Assembly (NCBI RefSeq): GCF_013386115.1
Contig: NZ_JACAOR010000007.1
Location: forward strand, 582,702-646,701
DNA from: Pseudomonas gingeri
GTDB taxonomy: Bacteria; Pseudomonadota; Gammaproteobacteria; Pseudomonadales; Pseudomonadaceae
Direction: 5' to 3'
DNA length: 64,000 nt
The notes under the pieces are model-generated. The model ran no database searches. It was not told where the DNA came from and saw only the letters and a list, made by a program, of their open reading frames with translations. Below, piece by piece: positions 1 through 8,530 of the stretch (the stretch's first letter is position 1; each line of letters begins with the position of its first letter). The position numbers and the translations under genes were made by a program.

Positions 1-1322
1 CTGGCGGCAATCGCGCCGAGCACCAGGGTGCCCACCGGCATCACCAGCAAGGTCACCACCAGCAGTTGCACTTCCTTGGCCTGGAGCTTCTTGCCCAGGT
101 ATTCCGGAGTACGACCGATCATCAGGCCGGCAAGGAACACCGCGATCAGGACGTTCAGCAGCATGCCGTAGAGGCCCGCGCCGACACCGCCGAAGATCAC
201 CTCGCCGACCATCATGTTGGCCAGCGCGACCATCCCGCTCAGCGGGCTGAGGCTGTCGTGCATGGCGTTGACCGAACCGTTGGACGCCGCCGTGGTGGCC
301 ACTGCCCAGAGTACGGTGCCGGTGGTGCCGAAACGGCTTTCCTTGCCTTCCATCGGCGCGCTCTGTTCCACCACCGGGTTGTTCAGGGTCGGGTTCGGCT
401 GGTACTCGGCGTACAGCGAGACCGCGCCACCGATCAGCAGCAGGGCCATCATGCAGGCCATGATCGCGCGGCTCTGGCGCAGGTCCTTGACGTAGTGGCC
501 GAAGGTGAATACCAGGGCCGCCGGGATCAGGATGATCGAGACCAGTTCGAACAGGTCGCTCCAGGCCGTCGGGTTCTCGAACGGATGCGCCGAGTTGACC
601 CCGAAGAAGCCACCGCCGTTGGTACCCAGTTGCTTGATCGCGATCTGGCTGGCCGCCGGGCCGAGGGGGATCACCTGGTCAGCGCCCTGCAGGGTCACGG
701 CGTTGACGTAGTGGGCAAAGGTCTGCGGTACGCCCTGCCAGACCAGGAACAGCGCCAGCACCAGGCACAGGGGCAGCAGGCCATAGAGGGTGGCGCGGGT
801 CATGTCGACCCAGAAGTTGCCCAGGGTCGCCGCCGAACGCCGACCGATACCACGGCACAGCGCGACCAGCACGGCCAGACCGGTGGCGGCGCTGACGAAG
901 TTCTGCACGGTCAGGCCGACCATCTGGCTCAGGTAGCTCAGGGATGCCTCACCGCTGTAGCTCTGCCAGTTGGTATTGGTCATGAAGCTGATGGCGGTGT
1001 TGAACGACAAAGTCCACTCCAGACCCGGCAGGTTCTGCGGGTTGAGTGGCAGGTACTGCTGGAACAGCAGGATCGCGAACAACAGGAGGAAACCCGCCAG
1101 GTTGAAGACGAGCAAGGCCAGGGCATATTTCTGCCAGCTCTGCTCGGCCTTTTCATCGACCCCGGACAGGCGATAGCAAGCCCGCTCCACCGGCCCGAGC
1201 ACCGGGCTCAGCCAGGTACGCTGACCTTCCATCACCTTGTAATAGAAGCGCCCCAGGAAAGGGGCCGGGACCAATACCAGCGCCAGGAAGGCCAGGATCA
1301 GCAAATAGTCATAACTGTGCAT
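1..1322 (-). CDS. kdpA: Potassium-transporting ATPase subunit A (KdpA), 3' end cut by window edge
   Basis: KdpA is the membrane subunit that binds and moves K+ in the high-affinity KdpFABC pump. The first 440 codons are visible and run off the left edge, so the C-terminal part (roughly 120 residues, by family length) is missing. The protein starts MHSYDYLLILAFLALVL and has many hydrophobic segments. It carries the selectivity-filter type stretch QLGTNGGGFFGVNSAHPFEN, and later TGTVLWAVATTAASNGSVNA, both typical of KdpA. The ATG at 1320-1322 lies 11 bases after the kdpF stop, so the two are co-transcribed. kdpB, kdpC and probably kdpDE should lie further left, outside the window. Confidence 0.97.
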   Translation of the reverse strand, partial: MHSYDYLLILAFLALVLVPAPFLGRFYYKVMEGQRTWLSPVLGPVERACYRLSGVDEKAEQSWQKYALALLVFNLAGFLLLFAILLFQQYLPLNPQNLPGLEWTLSFNTAISFMTNTNWQSYSGEASLSYLSQMVGLTVQNFVSAATGLAVLVALCRGIGRRSAATLGNFWVDMTRATLYGLLPLCLVLALFLVWQGVPQTFAHYVNAVTLQGADQVIPLGPAASQIAIKQLGTNGGGFFGVNSAHPFENPTAWSDLFELVSIILIPAALVFTFGHYVKDLRQSRAIMACMMALLLIGGAVSLYAEYQPNPTLNNPVVEQSAPMEGKESRFGTTGTVLWAVATTAASNGSVNAMHDSLSPLSGMVALANMMVGEVIFGGVGAGLYGMLLNVLIAVFLAGLMIGRTPEYLGKKLQAKEVQLLVVTLLVMPVGTLVLGAIAA

Positions 1323-1333
1323 AACCGCCGCTC

Positions 1334-1423
1334 CTAGTTCCGATCCGCGCGCAACAGCGCAACCAGTAGATAAATGAACAGTGCCACTGCCAGCAGCAGT
1401 GACACCCCGTCCAGAATGCTCAT
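1334..1423 (-). CDS. kdpF: K(+)-transporting ATPase subunit KdpF, 29 aa
   Basis: This is a 29-residue single-span membrane peptide, MSILDGVSLLLAVALFIYLL followed by VALLRADRN. KdpF is a small lipid-like stabilising subunit of the KdpABC complex. Length, hydrophobic core, charged C-terminus and position just before kdpA all fit. The ATG at 1421-1423 follows GGAGAAATCCC, a reasonable ribosome binding site on the minus strand. It is the first gene of the kdp operon, so the promoter should lie between 1424 and 1787. Confidence 0.93.
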   Translation of the reverse strand: MSILDGVSLLLAVALFIYLLVALLRADRN

Positions 1424-1512
1424 GGGATTTCTCCGTGGTACGGCGATTGCCGCGTGTGGAGTCATTGTCGGAAGGAAGGCTGTAAAGGAACGAGAGCGAC
1501 GCCCGGGGCGAT

Positions 1513-1532
1513 GCGTAAAGAAGGCGTAAAGA
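1513..1532. promoter_or_regulatory. Direct repeat GCGTAAAGA x2, candidate response-regulator site in the kdp control region
   Basis: Two identical copies of GCGTAAAGA start at 1513 and 1524, one helical turn (11 bp) apart, about 90 bp upstream of kdpF. OmpR-family regulators such as KdpE bind direct repeats with this spacing. The site could serve KdpE, or the regulator encoded from 1788 in the other direction. The remainder of the 364-base gap (1424-1787) shows no gene; an AT-richer patch near 1530-1560 may hold promoter elements. Confidence 0.45.
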
Positions 1533-1787
1533 CTGAGTTTACGTAGGCATTACGCCCTAGAATCCGCAGGACGCCGACGCTGCCCCGCTCCCGACAAGGC
1601 TGCTGGCGTCCCCGGCTTTGTATCGACGCCGATACACAACCGACAACCGGCCAACACCCGGCGCCTGTAGCTTCTGGCGCAGCTACACTTGAAATGGACT
1701 CCCCGCCTTCGGGCCGGGGCTCTATCGTGCAACAATCTCGCGAGGGCCTCTGGTGCTTCGCGGCTTTACCGGCAGATAACCACACGC

Positions 1788-2552
1788 ATGCAGAACACTC
1801 CCGCTCCTCTGGCTGATGTCAACAAGCCGCTCTCTCCGGGCGATGACAGGCGCTGGAATGTCCGCGCGCTGATCGTCGACGACGATATCCCGATCCGTGA
1901 ACTGCTGATCGACTACCTGGCCCGCTTCAGCATCCAGGCCATCGGTGTCACCGACGGCGCCGCGATGCGCCAGGCGCTGCAGCTGGAAACCTTCGACGTG
2001 GTGGTCCTCGACCTGATGCTTCCGGGCGAAGACGGTTTGTCGTTGTGCCGCTGGCTGCGTGCCGAATCGGATATCCCGATCCTGATGCTGACCGCCCGCT
2101 GCGAACCCACCGACCGCATCATCGGCCTGGAACTGGGCGCCGACGACTACATGGCCAAGCCCTTCGAGCCGCGCGAGCTGGTGGCGCGGATCCAGACCAT
2201 CCTGCGTCGGGTGCGCGACGACCGCACCGAACAGCGGGCCAATATCCGCTTCGACAACTGGCGCCTGAACAGTGTGCTGCGCCAGTTGATCGCCGACGAT
2301 GGCCTGGTGGTGCCGCTGTCGAATGCCGAGTTCCGCCTGCTCTGGGTCTTTATCGAACGCCCGCGCCGGGTGCTCAGCCGCGAGCAGTTGCTCGACGCCG
2401 CCCGCGGTCGCTCGATCGAAGCCTTCGATCGCAGCATCGACCTGCTGGTCTCGCGTCTGCGACAGAAACTCGGTGACGATCCGAAATCGCCGCAGTTGAT
2501 CAAGACCGTGCGCGGCGAAGGCTATCTGTTCGACGCGAGAGACATCGGCTGA
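1788..2552 (+). CDS. OmpR-family two-component response regulator
   Basis: This 254-residue response regulator has an N-terminal receiver domain with the acidic cluster VDDD (residues 30-33) and the phosphoacceptor Asp75 in VVVLDLMLPGEDG. A conserved Lys follows in DYMAKPFEP. The C-terminal winged helix contains RVLSREQLLDAARGRS and ends in the family signature IKTVRGEGYLF. I chose the ATG at 1788; an in-frame upstream start at 1689 would add residues unlike a receiver. The first ~24 residues are a family-atypical extension. The stop overlaps the kinase start (ATGA at 2552), so the two form one operon. Despite lying next to kdp, it is not the expected KdpE, whose gene normally follows kdpD downstream of kdpC. 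Its target is unknown. Confidence 0.93.
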   Translation: MQNTPAPLADVNKPLSPGDDRRWNVRALIVDDDIPIRELLIDYLARFSIQAIGVTDGAAMRQALQLETFDVVVLDLMLPGEDGLSLCRWLRAESDIPILMLTARCEPTDRIIGLELGADDYMAKPFEPRELVARIQTILRRVRDDRTEQRANIRFDNWRLNSVLRQLIADDGLVVPLSNAEFRLLWVFIERPRRVLSREQLLDAARGRSIEAFDRSIDLLVSRLRQKLGDDPKSPQLIKTVRGEGYLFDARDIG

Positions 2553-3610
2553 TGCGCCCACGCTTCAACACGCTGTTCGGTCGTTTGTTCGGCGTGTTGT
2601 TGCTGGCCATTGTCCTGGCCCACCTGCTGGCCTTCCTCTGGTTCCGTCATTACGGTGGCGGCCCGCCGCCACCGCCGCCTCGTCCCCCGGCGGGCATGTC
2701 GGAAAACTTCGACCCACGCTTCCCGCCGCCGCACATGCGCGGTCATCGACCGCCACGGCCGTGGTTTGGCGGGCCGGTGGTGCCCCTTACGTTCCAGTTG
2801 ATCGCCCTGGTGATTGCCGCCTGGTACGGGGCCAAGCTGCTCGCCCGGCCGATCCAGCGCCTGAGCGATGCGGCCGAGCGCCTGAGCGAAGACCTCAACA
2901 GCCCGCCGCTTGACGAAACCGGTCCGCGGGAAGCCCGGCAGGCAGCCGCGACGTTCAACCTGATGCAACAACGCATCCGCGAACAGGTACAGCAACGCGG
3001 GCGGATGCTCGGGGCGGTGTCCCATGACCTGCGCACGCCGTTGTCGCGCCTCAAGCTGCGCCTGGAGCAGATCGACGACGCCAGGCTGCAGGGCCAGATG
3101 CGCCAGGACCTGAACGACATGATCGGCATGCTCGACGCCACCCTGAGCTACCTGCACGAACAACGCACCAGTGAAGCCATGCAATGGATGGACGTGCAGG
3201 CGCTGGTGGAGTCGATTTGCGAAAACGCCCAGGACCAGGGCGCCCAGGTCCGTGCCAGCGGCCATTGCGCGCCGCTGCTGGTCCAACCCATGGCCCTGCG
3301 TTCCTGCCTGAACAATCTGATGGACAACGCCCTGCGTTATGCCGGCGATGCGTTGATCACGCTGGAGGACAGCCGGCGGCAGTTGATCATCCGGGTCATC
3401 GACCACGGCCCCGGCATCGCCGCCGAAAAACGCGAGGCGGTGTTCGAACCCTTCTATCGCCTGGAGGGCTCGCGCAACCGCAACTCCGGTGGTGTCGGCC
3501 TGGGCATGACCATCGCCCGCGAGGCCGCCCAGCGCCTGGGTGGCGAATTGACCCTGGAAGAAACCCCTGGCGGCGGCCTGACCGCCGTGGTCGCCCTGCC
3601 CCGCGCCTGA
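2552..3610 (+). CDS. Membrane sensor histidine kinase with a very small Pro/His-rich periplasmic loop
   Basis: This 352-residue kinase is the partner of the preceding regulator, with a 1-nt start/stop overlap. Two membrane segments (about residues 9-31 and 76-95) enclose a sensor loop of only ~44 residues. That loop is dominated by proline, with histidines at 33, 61 and 65. A HAMP region follows, then the H-box with His158 in GAVSHDLRTPLSRL, the N-box NNLMDNALRYAG, and the G boxes DHGPGIAAEKRE and GGVGLGMTIA. Overall it is EnvZ-like. The loop is too small for a folded sensor domain, so it may sense metals, a partner protein or the membrane. The signal cannot be read from the sequence. Confidence 0.92.
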   Translation: MRPRFNTLFGRLFGVLLLAIVLAHLLAFLWFRHYGGGPPPPPPRPPAGMSENFDPRFPPPHMRGHRPPRPWFGGPVVPLTFQLIALVIAAWYGAKLLARPIQRLSDAAERLSEDLNSPPLDETGPREARQAAATFNLMQQRIREQVQQRGRMLGAVSHDLRTPLSRLKLRLEQIDDARLQGQMRQDLNDMIGMLDATLSYLHEQRTSEAMQWMDVQALVESICENAQDQGAQVRASGHCAPLLVQPMALRSCLNNLMDNALRYAGDALITLEDSRRQLIIRVIDHGPGIAAEKREAVFEPFYRLEGSRNRNSGGVGLGMTIAREAAQRLGGELTLEETPGGGLTAVVALPRA

Positions 3611-3724
3611 TCGCTGTGTGTACCAGCCGGTACAAAGCCCACATACCCTCGACACCTGCCATTGGGAGTCTGCACAAGCCGGTGCACCGCCACCGGCTTT
3701 GCCAACACTTAGGGAGTGAGCACC

Positions 3725-4525
3725 ATGATCGGTAGCGTCAGTAGTTTATTGAGCTACGTCGGCTCCAGCAGCACGACGACGGCCACCCAGCGCCAGCAAC
3801 AATTCCAGAAGCAACTGCTTGCCAAGCTCGATACCAACGGCGACGGCGCCATCAGCCAGGATGAGCTGAAAACCGCCCTGGCGAACAAGCCCGACAGCAA
3901 GCTGCTGAATAACCTGAGCCAGGACTTCGCCTCGCTGGACACCGATGGCAACGGCAGCATCAGCACCGATGAACTATCGGCGATGAAGCGTCCGGAACAT
4001 GGGCACCACGCCCCCGACACCCAACTGGCCGACGCCCTGCTCAAGTCCCTCGACAGCAATGGCGACGGCTCCGTCAGTAGCGACGAACTGGCGGCCGGCC
4101 TGACCAATGCCGGCAGCACCGCCGACAGCGCTTCGCTGTTCTCGGCGCTGGACAAGGATGCCAGCGGCAGCATCAGCACCGACGAACTGGCCGCAGCTCT
4201 GGCCCCACCGCCGCCACCGCCACAACAGTTGTCCGGCAGCGATCTGTTCACTCAACTGGACAGCAACGGCGATGGCAGCATCAGCCAGGCTGAACTGACC
4301 AGCGCACTACAGGGCACTGACAGCAGCACCACCACCGCCAGCACCCGCGAAACCACCAGCGCCCTGCTGCTCAAGGCCCTGGCCAATACCGGCGGCACCA
4401 CCAGCACCAGCCAGACGGCCCAGGACAATATTGCCGAAGCCCTCAGCCGCCTGATGGTTGGTCTCAACAGCCAGTATCAGCAGCGTGGCGCGACGGCGAC
4501 CGGCAGCACCGCTGCCGCGGCGTGA
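3725..4525 (+). CDS. Protein with five EF-hand calcium-binding loops (XopAW-like family)
   Basis: This 266-residue protein contains five canonical 12-residue EF-hand loops at about 36-47, 72-83, 110-121, 143-154 and 179-190. Examples are DTNGDGAISQDE and DSNGDGSISQAE. Loop 4 (DKDASGSISTDE) has Ala at loop position 4, so its form is the least standard. A run of six prolines precedes loop 5, and the C-terminus is Ser/Thr/Ala-rich. No signal peptide or membrane span is evident. The N-terminus (MIGSVSSLLSYVGSSSTTT) is Ser/Thr-rich, as in some type III secreted proteins; related Pseudomonas proteins are often labelled XopAW-like, but no secretion genes are nearby. ATG 3725 is preferred over GTG 3716 because AGGGAG (3711-3716) lies 8 nt before it. 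Confidence 0.88.
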   Translation: MIGSVSSLLSYVGSSSTTTATQRQQQFQKQLLAKLDTNGDGAISQDELKTALANKPDSKLLNNLSQDFASLDTDGNGSISTDELSAMKRPEHGHHAPDTQLADALLKSLDSNGDGSVSSDELAAGLTNAGSTADSASLFSALDKDASGSISTDELAAALAPPPPPPQQLSGSDLFTQLDSNGDGSISQAELTSALQGTDSSTTTASTRETTSALLLKALANTGGTTSTSQTAQDNIAEALSRLMVGLNSQYQQRGATATGSTAAAA

Positions 4526-4596
4526 TCCCCCTGTAGAAAAGGACTTGTGGGAAGCGGTGTTTGTGTGGCCGCGGGCTTCTGTGGGAGCAGGCTTCT

Positions 4597-4669
4597 GTGG
4601 GAGCGGGCTTGCCCGCGAAGAGGCCCGCGAGATCACCAAAGACCTCGCGGGCAAGCCCGCTCCCACAAG
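4597..4669. repeat. REP pair, inverted (GCGGGCTTGCCCGC type)
   Basis: A copy of GTGGGAGCGGGCTTGCCCGC at 4597 faces its inverted copy ending at 4669, giving a large hairpin between the EF-hand gene and the convergent AI-2E gene. A degenerate partial copy (GTGGGAGCAGGCTTCT) begins at 4581. This is the classic Pseudomonas extragenic palindrome. Confidence 0.9.
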
Positions 4670-4685
4670 TTCTGCATGCGCATGC

Positions 4686-5738
4686 TCAGGGCTTTTCTTC
4701 CCGCCGCCCCTGGCTCGCGCTCCAGTCGAGCAGCAGGCTGTAGGCCACCGCCAACAGGGTCGGGCCGATAAACAGGCCGATAAAGCCGAAGGCGATCAAT
4801 CCGCCGAATACCCCCAGCAGCACGATCACCAGAGGCAGGTTGCCGCCGCGGCTGATCAGGTAAGGCTTGAGCACGTTGTCCACGCCACTGATGATGAACG
4901 TGCCCCAGATCCCCAGGAATATCGCCATGCCGTACTCGCCTTTCCAGGCCAGCCAGGCCGTGGCCGGGATCCACACCAGCGGCGGGCCCATGGGAATCAG
5001 GCTGAGCAGGAAGGTGGCGATGCCCAGCACCAGCGCCCCGGGCACCCCGGCGATGAGGAAGCCGATCAGCGCCAGCACGGCCTGGGCCGCCGCCGTACCG
5101 ATCACGCCGTTGACCACCCGCTGCACCGTACCGGCCACCAGTTCCTGGTAATAATCGGCGCGCTCGCCGATCAGCCGTTCCAGCAGGCCATGGACAAAGG
5201 CCGCCAGGCGCGGGCCGTCGCGATAGAAGAAGAACACGAAGAGAATGCTCAGGGTCAGTTCGAGAATGCCGCCGCCGATCTGCGCGCTGCGGGCCAGCAG
5301 CCAGTTGCCGACCTGCCCCAGGTAAGGCTTGATCGCCAGCATCAGCGCCGCGCCCTGCTGATCGATGGTGTTCCAGGCGCCCACCAGCCGCTCGCCGACA
5401 ATCGGCACCGAGGCCAGCCAGGTCGGCGCTTCCGGCAGGCCATCGACCTGGACATCCTTGATAAAGGCCACCGCATCGCGCACATGGTCCGCCAGGTTGA
5501 GCCCCAGCCACACCAAGGGCGCGGCCACCAGCAACATCCAGCCCAGGGTCAACAGGCCGGCGGCCAGCGACTCGCGGCCACCGAGCAGGCGCGTCAGCAG
5601 GCGCATCAGCGGCCAACTGGCAAAGGCCAGCACCGCGCCCCAGAACAGCGCCGACCAGAACGGCGCCATCACCCACAGGCTGGCGCCGAACAGCACCAGG
5701 AGCAGTATCTGCACCAACAGCCGATCATTATTGAGCAT
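4686..5738 (-). CDS. AI-2E family transporter (YdiK/PerM-like permease)
   Basis: This 350-residue inner-membrane protein is of the AI-2E/UPF0118 family (Pfam AI-2E_transport). It has about eight hydrophobic segments, including paired N-terminal spans (LLLVLFGASLWVMAPFWSAL, then FASWPLMRLLTRLLGG) and C-terminal ones (LPLVIVLLGVFGGLIAFGFI). The family motif GPPLVWIPATAWL is present. Members export small molecules or ions (AI-2, Na+/H+ antiport in some); the substrate here is unknown. It is probably monocistronic: the next minus-strand gene upstream starts from its own region 70 bases away. Confidence 0.88.
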   Translation of the reverse strand: MLNNDRLLVQILLLVLFGASLWVMAPFWSALFWGAVLAFASWPLMRLLTRLLGGRESLAAGLLTLGWMLLVAAPLVWLGLNLADHVRDAVAFIKDVQVDGLPEAPTWLASVPIVGERLVGAWNTIDQQGAALMLAIKPYLGQVGNWLLARSAQIGGGILELTLSILFVFFFYRDGPRLAAFVHGLLERLIGERADYYQELVAGTVQRVVNGVIGTAAAQAVLALIGFLIAGVPGALVLGIATFLLSLIPMGPPLVWIPATAWLAWKGEYGMAIFLGIWGTFIISGVDNVLKPYLISRGGNLPLVIVLLGVFGGLIAFGFIGLFIGPTLLAVAYSLLLDWSASQGRREEKP

Positions 5739-5810
5739 GGGGATTCCACGAAAGAGATCAGAAAGGAAAGTCTAGGCGAACACACGGGCGTGTGTCCGCC
5801 ACTCCTGCCG

Positions 5811-6629
5811 CTACCGCAACAGTTCGAGGTGCAGGCCGCCGGTGCCGCTGTCGCCCAGTTCCAGCCGCGCGGCCCTGACGCCCTTGGCCACCAGGGCCTG
5901 GCGCCAGGCTTCGGCGGCAGCCCCGGACAGGCTGACCCGCGACGTGGTATCCAGGTTCAGGCCACGGGAAATCAGGGTGACCCAGGTGTCCTGCGGCTCC
6001 CCGGCGAGTTTGGGGAAATCGAGCTTGCCGGTGTCACGCAACTCGCGCAACAGGGTCGCCGAGGTCGGCAGCAGCTCACCCAAGGGGGCGCTCGCGGCAA
6101 ACTGCTCGACGTGCAGGTACGCACGGCGATTGCCCCGGGTAATGCTGTACAGCGCCACCAGCGAGTTGTCCTGCGGCGCGGCCAGGCGCAACAGCAGGTA
6201 GGCCTGCTGGTCGTCGGCGCCGGACAGCACCGCATTGCCGAAGACCTCGTTGGCCCACAGGCTGTTTTCGCCACAATCCCGTGCCTGGCACCAGAACAGC
6301 AACTGCGCGCCCTCTTTCTGCAAGGCTTCGCGGGCCGCGGTGAAGGCTTCGTTGGCGGTCCGTTCCGGCGGCAACTCGTAGGTCACCGAGGTCATCTGCC
6401 CACGGGCATTGACCTGGCCGTCGCTGCGCAAGCGGTTGCTGATCTTGCGGATCGAGCTCTGTGGATAAATCCGCTCCAGCTCGGTCGGCGCGCGGTAGTC
6501 GACGATCTGCGCGTCGGGCAGGCGCGGCACGGGCGGCAGGTCATGGCTGCCCGGAACATCAGCGGCCAGGAGCACGGAACTGAAACACGCCAGGCCCAGG
6601 GCGCTGGCAAGGGCTGTGGATAACTTCAT
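5811..6629 (-). CDS. DUF4892 domain-containing exported protein
   Basis: This 272-residue protein has a clear Sec signal peptide (MKLSTALASALGLACFSSVLLAA, cut near residue 23). The mature part resembles the Pseudomonas DUF4892 family, with RKISNRLRSDGQVNARGQ near the N-terminus and paired cysteines in LLFWCQARDCGENSLWANEVF that may form a disulfide. It is probably periplasmic or outer-membrane associated. I chose ATG 6627-6629 because it begins the signal peptide; a longer frame to 6680 adds 17 unconvincing residues. Function is not known. Confidence 0.82.
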   Translation of the reverse strand: MKLSTALASALGLACFSSVLLAADVPGSHDLPPVPRLPDAQIVDYRAPTELERIYPQSSIRKISNRLRSDGQVNARGQMTSVTYELPPERTANEAFTAAREALQKEGAQLLFWCQARDCGENSLWANEVFGNAVLSGADDQQAYLLLRLAAPQDNSLVALYSITRGNRRAYLHVEQFAASAPLGELLPTSATLLRELRDTGKLDFPKLAGEPQDTWVTLISRGLNLDTTSRVSLSGAAAEAWRQALVAKGVRAARLELGDSGTGGLHLELLR

Positions 6630-6758
6630 CAAATCGGCGGCGCCTGAATGCTGGGCACTGATGCCGGAGCGTGGTGACACGAGGTCGCGGTGGTGTCGAG
6701 ATCTGGCATGGTTGTCTCCCTTTCAACCCGCCAAGCCTCGACAGTTGCCGGGCGCAAG

Positions 6759-7613
6759 TCAAGGAATGGCGAAGAAGCGATTGAAACAGTCTGCAACAAG
6801 GACCGCCCCGGCCTCGTCGTTCAGGTGCAGATGATGGCCGCCGGGCAGCACTTGCTGGTTGAAGGGTAGCTGCTCCAGCAGACTCCGGTGCTGGGCCAGC
6901 ATGCCTTGTTCGGCCACCACCAGTTGGGTCGGGCACGCCACCCGGTGGACAAAGGCCATGGCCTGTTCTTCGGTCAGGCGCAGGGGCGAGGCCAGGGTCA
7001 GGCGATTGTCGCTGCGCCAGGTGTAGCCGCCGGGCACCGGCATCAGACCGCGCTGGGCCAGCAGTTCGGCGGCTTCGCGGCTGACCGCCACCAGGCCTTT
7101 CATGCGCGCCTCGACGGCCAGGTCGAGGGTCTTGTGCAGCGACTTGCGCTTGTCCTGCAGTTTCAGTTGCGCCTGCAGGGCCATGCCCAGGCGCTCGGCG
7201 GCATTCTCGCCCTTGGCCGTCGGCGGGATCACCCCGTCGATCAGCGCCAGGTGCGTGACCCGCTCGGGCAATGCGCCGGCCAACACCACCGAGACGATCG
7301 CCCCGAGGGAATGCCCGAGCAGGCCGAAACGCTGCCAACCCAGTTGTTCCGCCACCTGCAACACATCATGGACGTAGTCCCACAGGGCATAGCCGGCACC
7401 GACCGGACGGTGCCCGGAATGCCCGTGACCGGCCATGTCCAGGGCGATGATGCGCAGCCCCTTGAGCCGGGGTGCCAGGCGCGCAAAGCTGTTGGCGTTG
7501 TCCAGCCAGCCGTGCAGGGCGATCACCGGCAGGCCGTCTTCCGGACCGAACAGGTGGGCCGCCAGCTCGATATGCGGCAGGCTCAGGCGGACTTCCTCGA
7601 CCGCCGTGCTCAT
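6759..7613 (-). CDS. Alpha/beta hydrolase (esterase-like)
   Basis: This 284-residue alpha/beta-hydrolase has the oxyanion-region motif ALHGWLDNANSFARL, the nucleophile elbow GHSLGA (catalytic Ser) and a C-terminal GGHHLHL that supplies the catalytic His. It begins inside the stop codon of the next hydrolase (7610-7613, ATGA), which shows translational coupling. With the neighbouring hydrolase, thioesterase and acyl-CoA ligase it forms a minus-strand group pointing to acyl-ester metabolism. The substrate is unknown. Confidence 0.88.
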   Translation of the reverse strand: MSTAVEEVRLSLPHIELAAHLFGPEDGLPVIALHGWLDNANSFARLAPRLKGLRIIALDMAGHGHSGHRPVGAGYALWDYVHDVLQVAEQLGWQRFGLLGHSLGAIVSVVLAGALPERVTHLALIDGVIPPTAKGENAAERLGMALQAQLKLQDKRKSLHKTLDLAVEARMKGLVAVSREAAELLAQRGLMPVPGGYTWRSDNRLTLASPLRLTEEQAMAFVHRVACPTQLVVAEQGMLAQHRSLLEQLPFNQQVLPGGHHLHLNDEAGAVLVADCFNRFFAIP

Positions 7614-8419
7614 GCCCGGCGTCCTTCGGCGGCACGCCGCTGCCAGCGGGTGAAAATGTCCTTGAGCAACTGGGCGGTGTCCTGCGGGCGTTCCAGGGGA
7701 AACATGTGACCTCCGGGCATGCTCAGGGATTCGCCCAGGGGCAGGCGTCCCACGGAACGGGTGTGATGACGCATCACCACGCGGCTCGAACGGCCACGCA
7801 CCACCGCCAGCGGCACCTTCAGGTGCCGGGCCAGGCCCGGGCTGGTATGGGGCACGCCGCGGTAGATACTGATTTCGGTGGCCGGGTCGAAGCTCAACCG
7901 CAGGCGATCGCCCTCGGGGCGCAAGCCATGTTGAAGGTAGGCATCGAAGCATTCCGGGTCGAAACCGCGAAACAGGGTCTTGCCGGAAAAATACTGGCGG
8001 GCCGCTTCCAGGTCGGCGAACTCCTCGCGTCGCCCCAGGGTACGCCCGGCCGGGGTCAGGCGGTCGATAAAGCCCAGGCGCTTGGCCGCGCGGATCACCC
8101 ACTGGTCGGCGCGGGTCAGCACCGGCGAATCGAGCATCACCAGGCCTTTGTAGAGTTGCGGGCAGCGCAGGGCCGCGTGCAGGTGCAGGACCCCGCCCAG
8201 GGAATGGCCGACGCCCCAGACCGGTTCGGGCTGCTGTTCGAGGTGATGGATCAGTTCGTCGACCAGGTTGCGCCAGTTGTCGTCCACCGGGAAACGCGGG
8301 TCATGGGCATGCTGTTGCAGGTGTGCAACCTCATACTCCGGCGACAGGGCGGCGAACAGCTTGCCATAGGTGCCCGAAGGAAACCCGTTGGCGTGGGCGA
8401 AGAACACATGTTGCGACAT
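7610..8419 (-). CDS. Alpha/beta hydrolase
   Basis: This 269-residue alpha/beta-hydrolase differs from its neighbour and starts MSQHVFFAHANGFPSGTYGKL. The HANGFPSGTY segment stands in for the usual HG oxyanion motif, the nucleophile elbow is GVGHSLGGV, and the terminal catalytic His is probably in MPGGHMFPLE. It overlaps the following hydrolase by 4 nt. No signal peptide is visible, so it is cytoplasmic. Two different hydrolases in one overlapping unit suggest sequential or partner roles in hydrolysing a shared class of esters. Confidence 0.88.
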   Translation of the reverse strand: MSQHVFFAHANGFPSGTYGKLFAALSPEYEVAHLQQHAHDPRFPVDDNWRNLVDELIHHLEQQPEPVWGVGHSLGGVLHLHAALRCPQLYKGLVMLDSPVLTRADQWVIRAAKRLGFIDRLTPAGRTLGRREEFADLEAARQYFSGKTLFRGFDPECFDAYLQHGLRPEGDRLRLSFDPATEISIYRGVPHTSPGLARHLKVPLAVVRGRSSRVVMRHHTRSVGRLPLGESLSMPGGHMFPLERPQDTAQLLKDIFTRWQRRAAEGRRA

Positions 8420-8530
8420 ACCGGAACCACTTCATGGAAAACAGGTGTTCATTGTCGGCAGGACGTCCGCCGCCAGCAATGACCGTAACTGCCAGGAATG
8501 ATGACAGTCCGGCCATGGCCATGGCGCCTG

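Noticed and set aside
66..1337. Long plus-strand open frame (423 codons)
   Set aside because: It lies opposite kdpA, which matches a known family over its whole visible length. The plus-strand translation is low-complexity Arg/Gln/Gly-rich and has no domain; it is a high-GC shadow.
4458..6623. 721-codon plus-strand open frame
   Set aside because: It runs antisense to the AI-2E permease and DUF4892 genes and through a REP pair; composition is Gln/Arg/His-rich without motifs.
6460..6623. Two further perfect DnaA boxes (6460-6468 and 6615-6623)
   Set aside because: Both lie within the DUF4892 coding sequence and can be explained by codon choice; noted only as background for the 28.9 kb pair. 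Another copy at 52450 is inside the HAD gene.
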